Shown here: positions 62,062 to 64,000 of the stretch, one piece after another
Layout of the letters: each line of letters begins with the position of its first letter
Position numbering within the stretch: position 1 is the first letter of the stretch
NCBI RefSeq assembly: GCF_022524345.1
Contig: NZ_JAKWJU010000002.1
Span: 3,596,001-3,660,000 of the forward strand
DNA from: Streptomyces marispadix
Lineage (GTDB): Bacteria > Actinomycetota > Actinomycetes > Streptomycetales > Streptomycetaceae
Direction of reading: 5' to 3'
DNA length: 64,000 nucleotides
Program-made: the position numbers and the translations under genes
Notes under the pieces: model-generated
The model's input: only the letters and a program-made list of their open reading frames with translations
What the model was told of the DNA's origin: nothing
Databases searched by the model: none

Positions 62062-63776
62062 GCCAGCTCACCGACGAACGCGTCATCGCGATCTCCGTCT
62101 TCCTCGTCTTCCTCGCGGGCTCCCTCTTCCTGTCCATGCTGACGAGCCCCGACCTCCAGGACGGCGCCGACGACTTCTACGCCTGGCACAGCAGCCTCCC
62201 CGGCACCGGGAACCAGATCGCGCCGCCCTCGGCCATGCGCCAAGGCCTCGCCCTGACGGCCGACTTCCTCTCCGCGGCCGGTGTGCTCTACCTCTGCGGG
62301 GTCGTCGCCACGGCGAGCTACGACGGCGTGCTGCTCGTCGCGGCCACCGCCCTCTCACCGCTTCTGCTGAAGGTCTGGCTGGCCGAACGCCTCCCGGCCG
62401 GACCCGGCTGGTCCCTCGGCGACATACTCGCCCGCTACCTCACACCGGGCCCGGCCCGCCTGGCCGCCGGCGTAGCGACGCTCGTGGTCTCCCTGCCGCT
62501 GCTCGTCGCACAGCTCATCCCGATCGGCCAGATCACCGCCGCGCTGATGGGACTGCCCGAAGACCAGGGCGAGATGGCGGGCATCGCCCTCGTCGGCGTC
62601 CTGATCCTCTCCTGCGCGGCGATAGGGGGCGTACGCGGTTCCACGCTGCTCCAGATCGTCAAGACCGCCGTACTCGTGCTGATCGGGCCGCTGCTCGCCA
62701 TGGCGGTGCTCGCCTCCTTCGACTGGGACTACGGAGCCGTGCTCGCCCGCGCCGCACAGGGCAGCGGCACCGGCGAGGGCTACCTCGCCCACGGCCACCT
62801 CTTCGGCACCGGCCTCACCGGCCGCCTCGACACCCTCAGCCTCGCCGTCACCCTGCTGCTGGGCACGGCGTTCCTGCCGCATCTGCTCATGCGCCTGTCC
62901 ACGAGCCGTACGGCCGAGACCGCACGCCGCGCGGGCAGTTGGGCCGTCTCCACGATCTGCGTGCTGTGCGCCGCGGCAGTCGTCGTCGGCTACGGAATCC
63001 AGGCGCTCGTCGGCGCCGAGGGCCTGCGCGGGGCGGGCCCGCACGGCGGCGACAACCTGCTGCTGGTGGCCGCCGCCCTCAACGGAGGCGACCCCGGCAG
63101 CCCCGACAACCCCGGCACGCTGCTGACGTTCGTCTGCTGCACGGCGTTCCTCGCCGTACTGGCCTCCGCGTCGGTGCTGCTGCTGTCCGGCTCCGCCGCG
63201 ATCGTCCACGACATGGGCCGCAGGCGGAACTCGCCCTCCGGGCAGAGCGTCACGCACCGGCCGCGGCAGGCGCGGCTCGCGATGACGGCGGTGGGCGCCG
63301 TCTGCATCAGCCTCGCCGTCCTCGGCCGCCACGCCGGCGCCCAGTTCTGGCTGACCGTCGCCTACACCGAGGCCGCAACGGTCGTGCTTCCCGCCCTCGC
63401 CTACAGCCTGCTGTGGCGGGACTTCACCGTCCGCGGGCTGCGCTGGTGCGTCTACGGGGGCACGCTCGTCGCGCTCACGCTGCTCGCCCTGTCACCGGCG
63501 GTCTCCGGCGGCCCGCACGCCCTCTGGCCCGACGCCGACTGGAACCTCGTACCGCTGCACTCCCCGGGCCTCATCACCGTCCCGGCGGCCTTCCTCCTCG
63601 GCTGGGCGGGCACCCGCCTCCCCACCCCGCTCCTCCAACGCCGATCGGCCGCCGAACCCCAGGCCGGACCCCAACAGGCCGCCGAGCACGAGGACTTGCT
63701 GGCGGGAAGCGGGAGCGGTCGCGCGCGCGGCAGCGCGAGCGGGCCCGGCAGCGGCGCCGGGACGCGGCGCGACTGA
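62058..63776 (+). CDS. Sodium:solute symporter, ActP/acetate-like
   Basis: 572 residues, about 13 membrane helices. Family features: YAWHSSLPGTGNQIA, LTADFLSAAGVLYLCGV, WSLGDILARYLTPGPARLAA (sodium:solute signature region), LLGTAFLPHLLMRLSTSRTA as in ActP. The end (~530-572) is a Gly/Ser/Arg-rich cytoplasmic tail. It likely imports acetate or another monocarboxylate with sodium. ATG 62058 overlaps the DUF485-like gene's stop by four bases. Confidence 0.88.
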   Translation: MSQLTDERVIAISVFLVFLAGSLFLSMLTSPDLQDGADDFYAWHSSLPGTGNQIAPPSAMRQGLALTADFLSAAGVLYLCGVVATASYDGVLLVAATALSPLLLKVWLAERLPAGPGWSLGDILARYLTPGPARLAAGVATLVVSLPLLVAQLIPIGQITAALMGLPEDQGEMAGIALVGVLILSCAAIGGVRGSTLLQIVKTAVLVLIGPLLAMAVLASFDWDYGAVLARAAQGSGTGEGYLAHGHLFGTGLTGRLDTLSLAVTLLLGTAFLPHLLMRLSTSRTAETARRAGSWAVSTICVLCAAAVVVGYGIQALVGAEGLRGAGPHGGDNLLLVAAALNGGDPGSPDNPGTLLTFVCCTAFLAVLASASVLLLSGSAAIVHDMGRRRNSPSGQSVTHRPRQARLAMTAVGAVCISLAVLGRHAGAQFWLTVAYTEAATVVLPALAYSLLWRDFTVRGLRWCVYGGTLVALTLLALSPAVSGGPHALWPDADWNLVPLHSPGLITVPAAFLLGWAGTRLPTPLLQRRSAAEPQAGPQQAAEHEDLLAGSGSGRARGSASGPGSGAGTRRD

Positions 63777-63846
63777 GGGGCACCGGCCCGGGGCCCCTCC
63801 GAGTCGAGCCTTTGACCTGGGCGGTGTTCTGCGGGACAGTAGCTGT

Positions 63847-64000
63847 ATGACACCTGTAAGACAGAGCGACGAGTCCGGGACGGCGTCCGGGTCCTCGAAG
63901 TCCCCCAAGGGGTCCCAAGGGGGGCGTGCAGAGCGCCATCGCCGTTCCTCGTCTCAGGCCGCCCTCGGCCGCAGCAGGCTTGCGCAGGTCCGTCTCCGTA
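63847..64000 (+). CDS. Start of an unidentified gene (partial, runs off the window)
   Basis: ATG 63847 opens a frame to the last base (51 codons). The visible start is polar and low-complexity (TPVRQSDESGTASGSSKSPK, RAERHRRSSSQAALG) and gives no family. TTGACC at 63811-63816 with GACAGT at 63834-63839 (17 bases apart) could be its promoter, implying a leaderless or nearly leaderless mRNA. Confidence 0.5.
   Translation, partial: MTPVRQSDESGTASGSSKSPKGSQGGRAERHRRSSSQAALGRSRLAQVRLR

Overview
The window is very GC-rich with strong G/C bias at third codon positions, many GTG starts, and typical Streptomyces genes: SigF/SigN sporulation-type sigma factors, a large AfsR/SARP regulator, F420-type LLM oxidoreductase, NB-ARC/TPR proteins, SpoIIE-type phosphatases. 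It is almost certainly chromosomal DNA of Streptomyces or a close relative. From memory, the neighbourhood sigN-sigF ... tRNA-Ser-tadA ... upp matches the S. coelicolor SCO4034-SCO4041 region; here about 16 kb of accessory genes sits between sigF and the tRNA.

Layout. 1-5.2 kb: an open gene end, a decayed zinc-alcohol dehydrogenase, a GntR/FCD regulator, a HAD hydrolase, then a divergent unit of an APC permease and an ArsR-arsenate reductase fusion with a VOC protein around a palindromic operator. 5.3-12.3 kb: a secreted beta-propeller protein, a small membrane protein, a frameshifted pentapeptide-repeat protein and two SpoIIE-type phosphatases. 12.5-17 kb: a short UvrA-like protein, an AraC/VOC pair and a methyltransferase. 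17.3-20.9 kb: a molybdate cluster (HTH-TOBE regulator, ModA, fused ModB-ModC). 21.3-23.4 kb: two cell-wall hydrolases. 23.7-27.9 kb: a MarR-controlled operon in which both the MFS exporter and the YceI protein carry carboxypeptidase-regulatory-like domains. 28.1-31 kb: sigN, sigF and two small proteins.

31.3-46.5 kb is the accessory region: hemerythrin, LLM oxidoreductase, a 1029-residue SARP/NB-ARC/TPR regulator with a tiny secreted-type peptide gene downstream, a divergent second NB-ARC/TPR protein, a glycerophosphotransferase-like/Cys-rich gene pair, an HTH-TPR regulator facing a radical SAM enzyme, a SnoaL/MarR divergon with one palindrome over both promoters, and a lower-GC DUF4234-like membrane protein. 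It ends at tRNA-Ser(CGA).

47-64 kb returns to core genes: tadA and its partner, upp, a LytR_C-domain protein, a small VapB-like protein, an M28 peptidase, an acyltransferase, a TPR protein, a secreted helical protein, a two-component system (response regulator frameshifted), glgC, and a DUF485/sodium:solute symporter pair. Three otherwise normal genes are broken by one- or two-base changes in homopolymer or GC runs, so base-calling error must be considered. Short tandem repeats recur both between genes and inside proteins.
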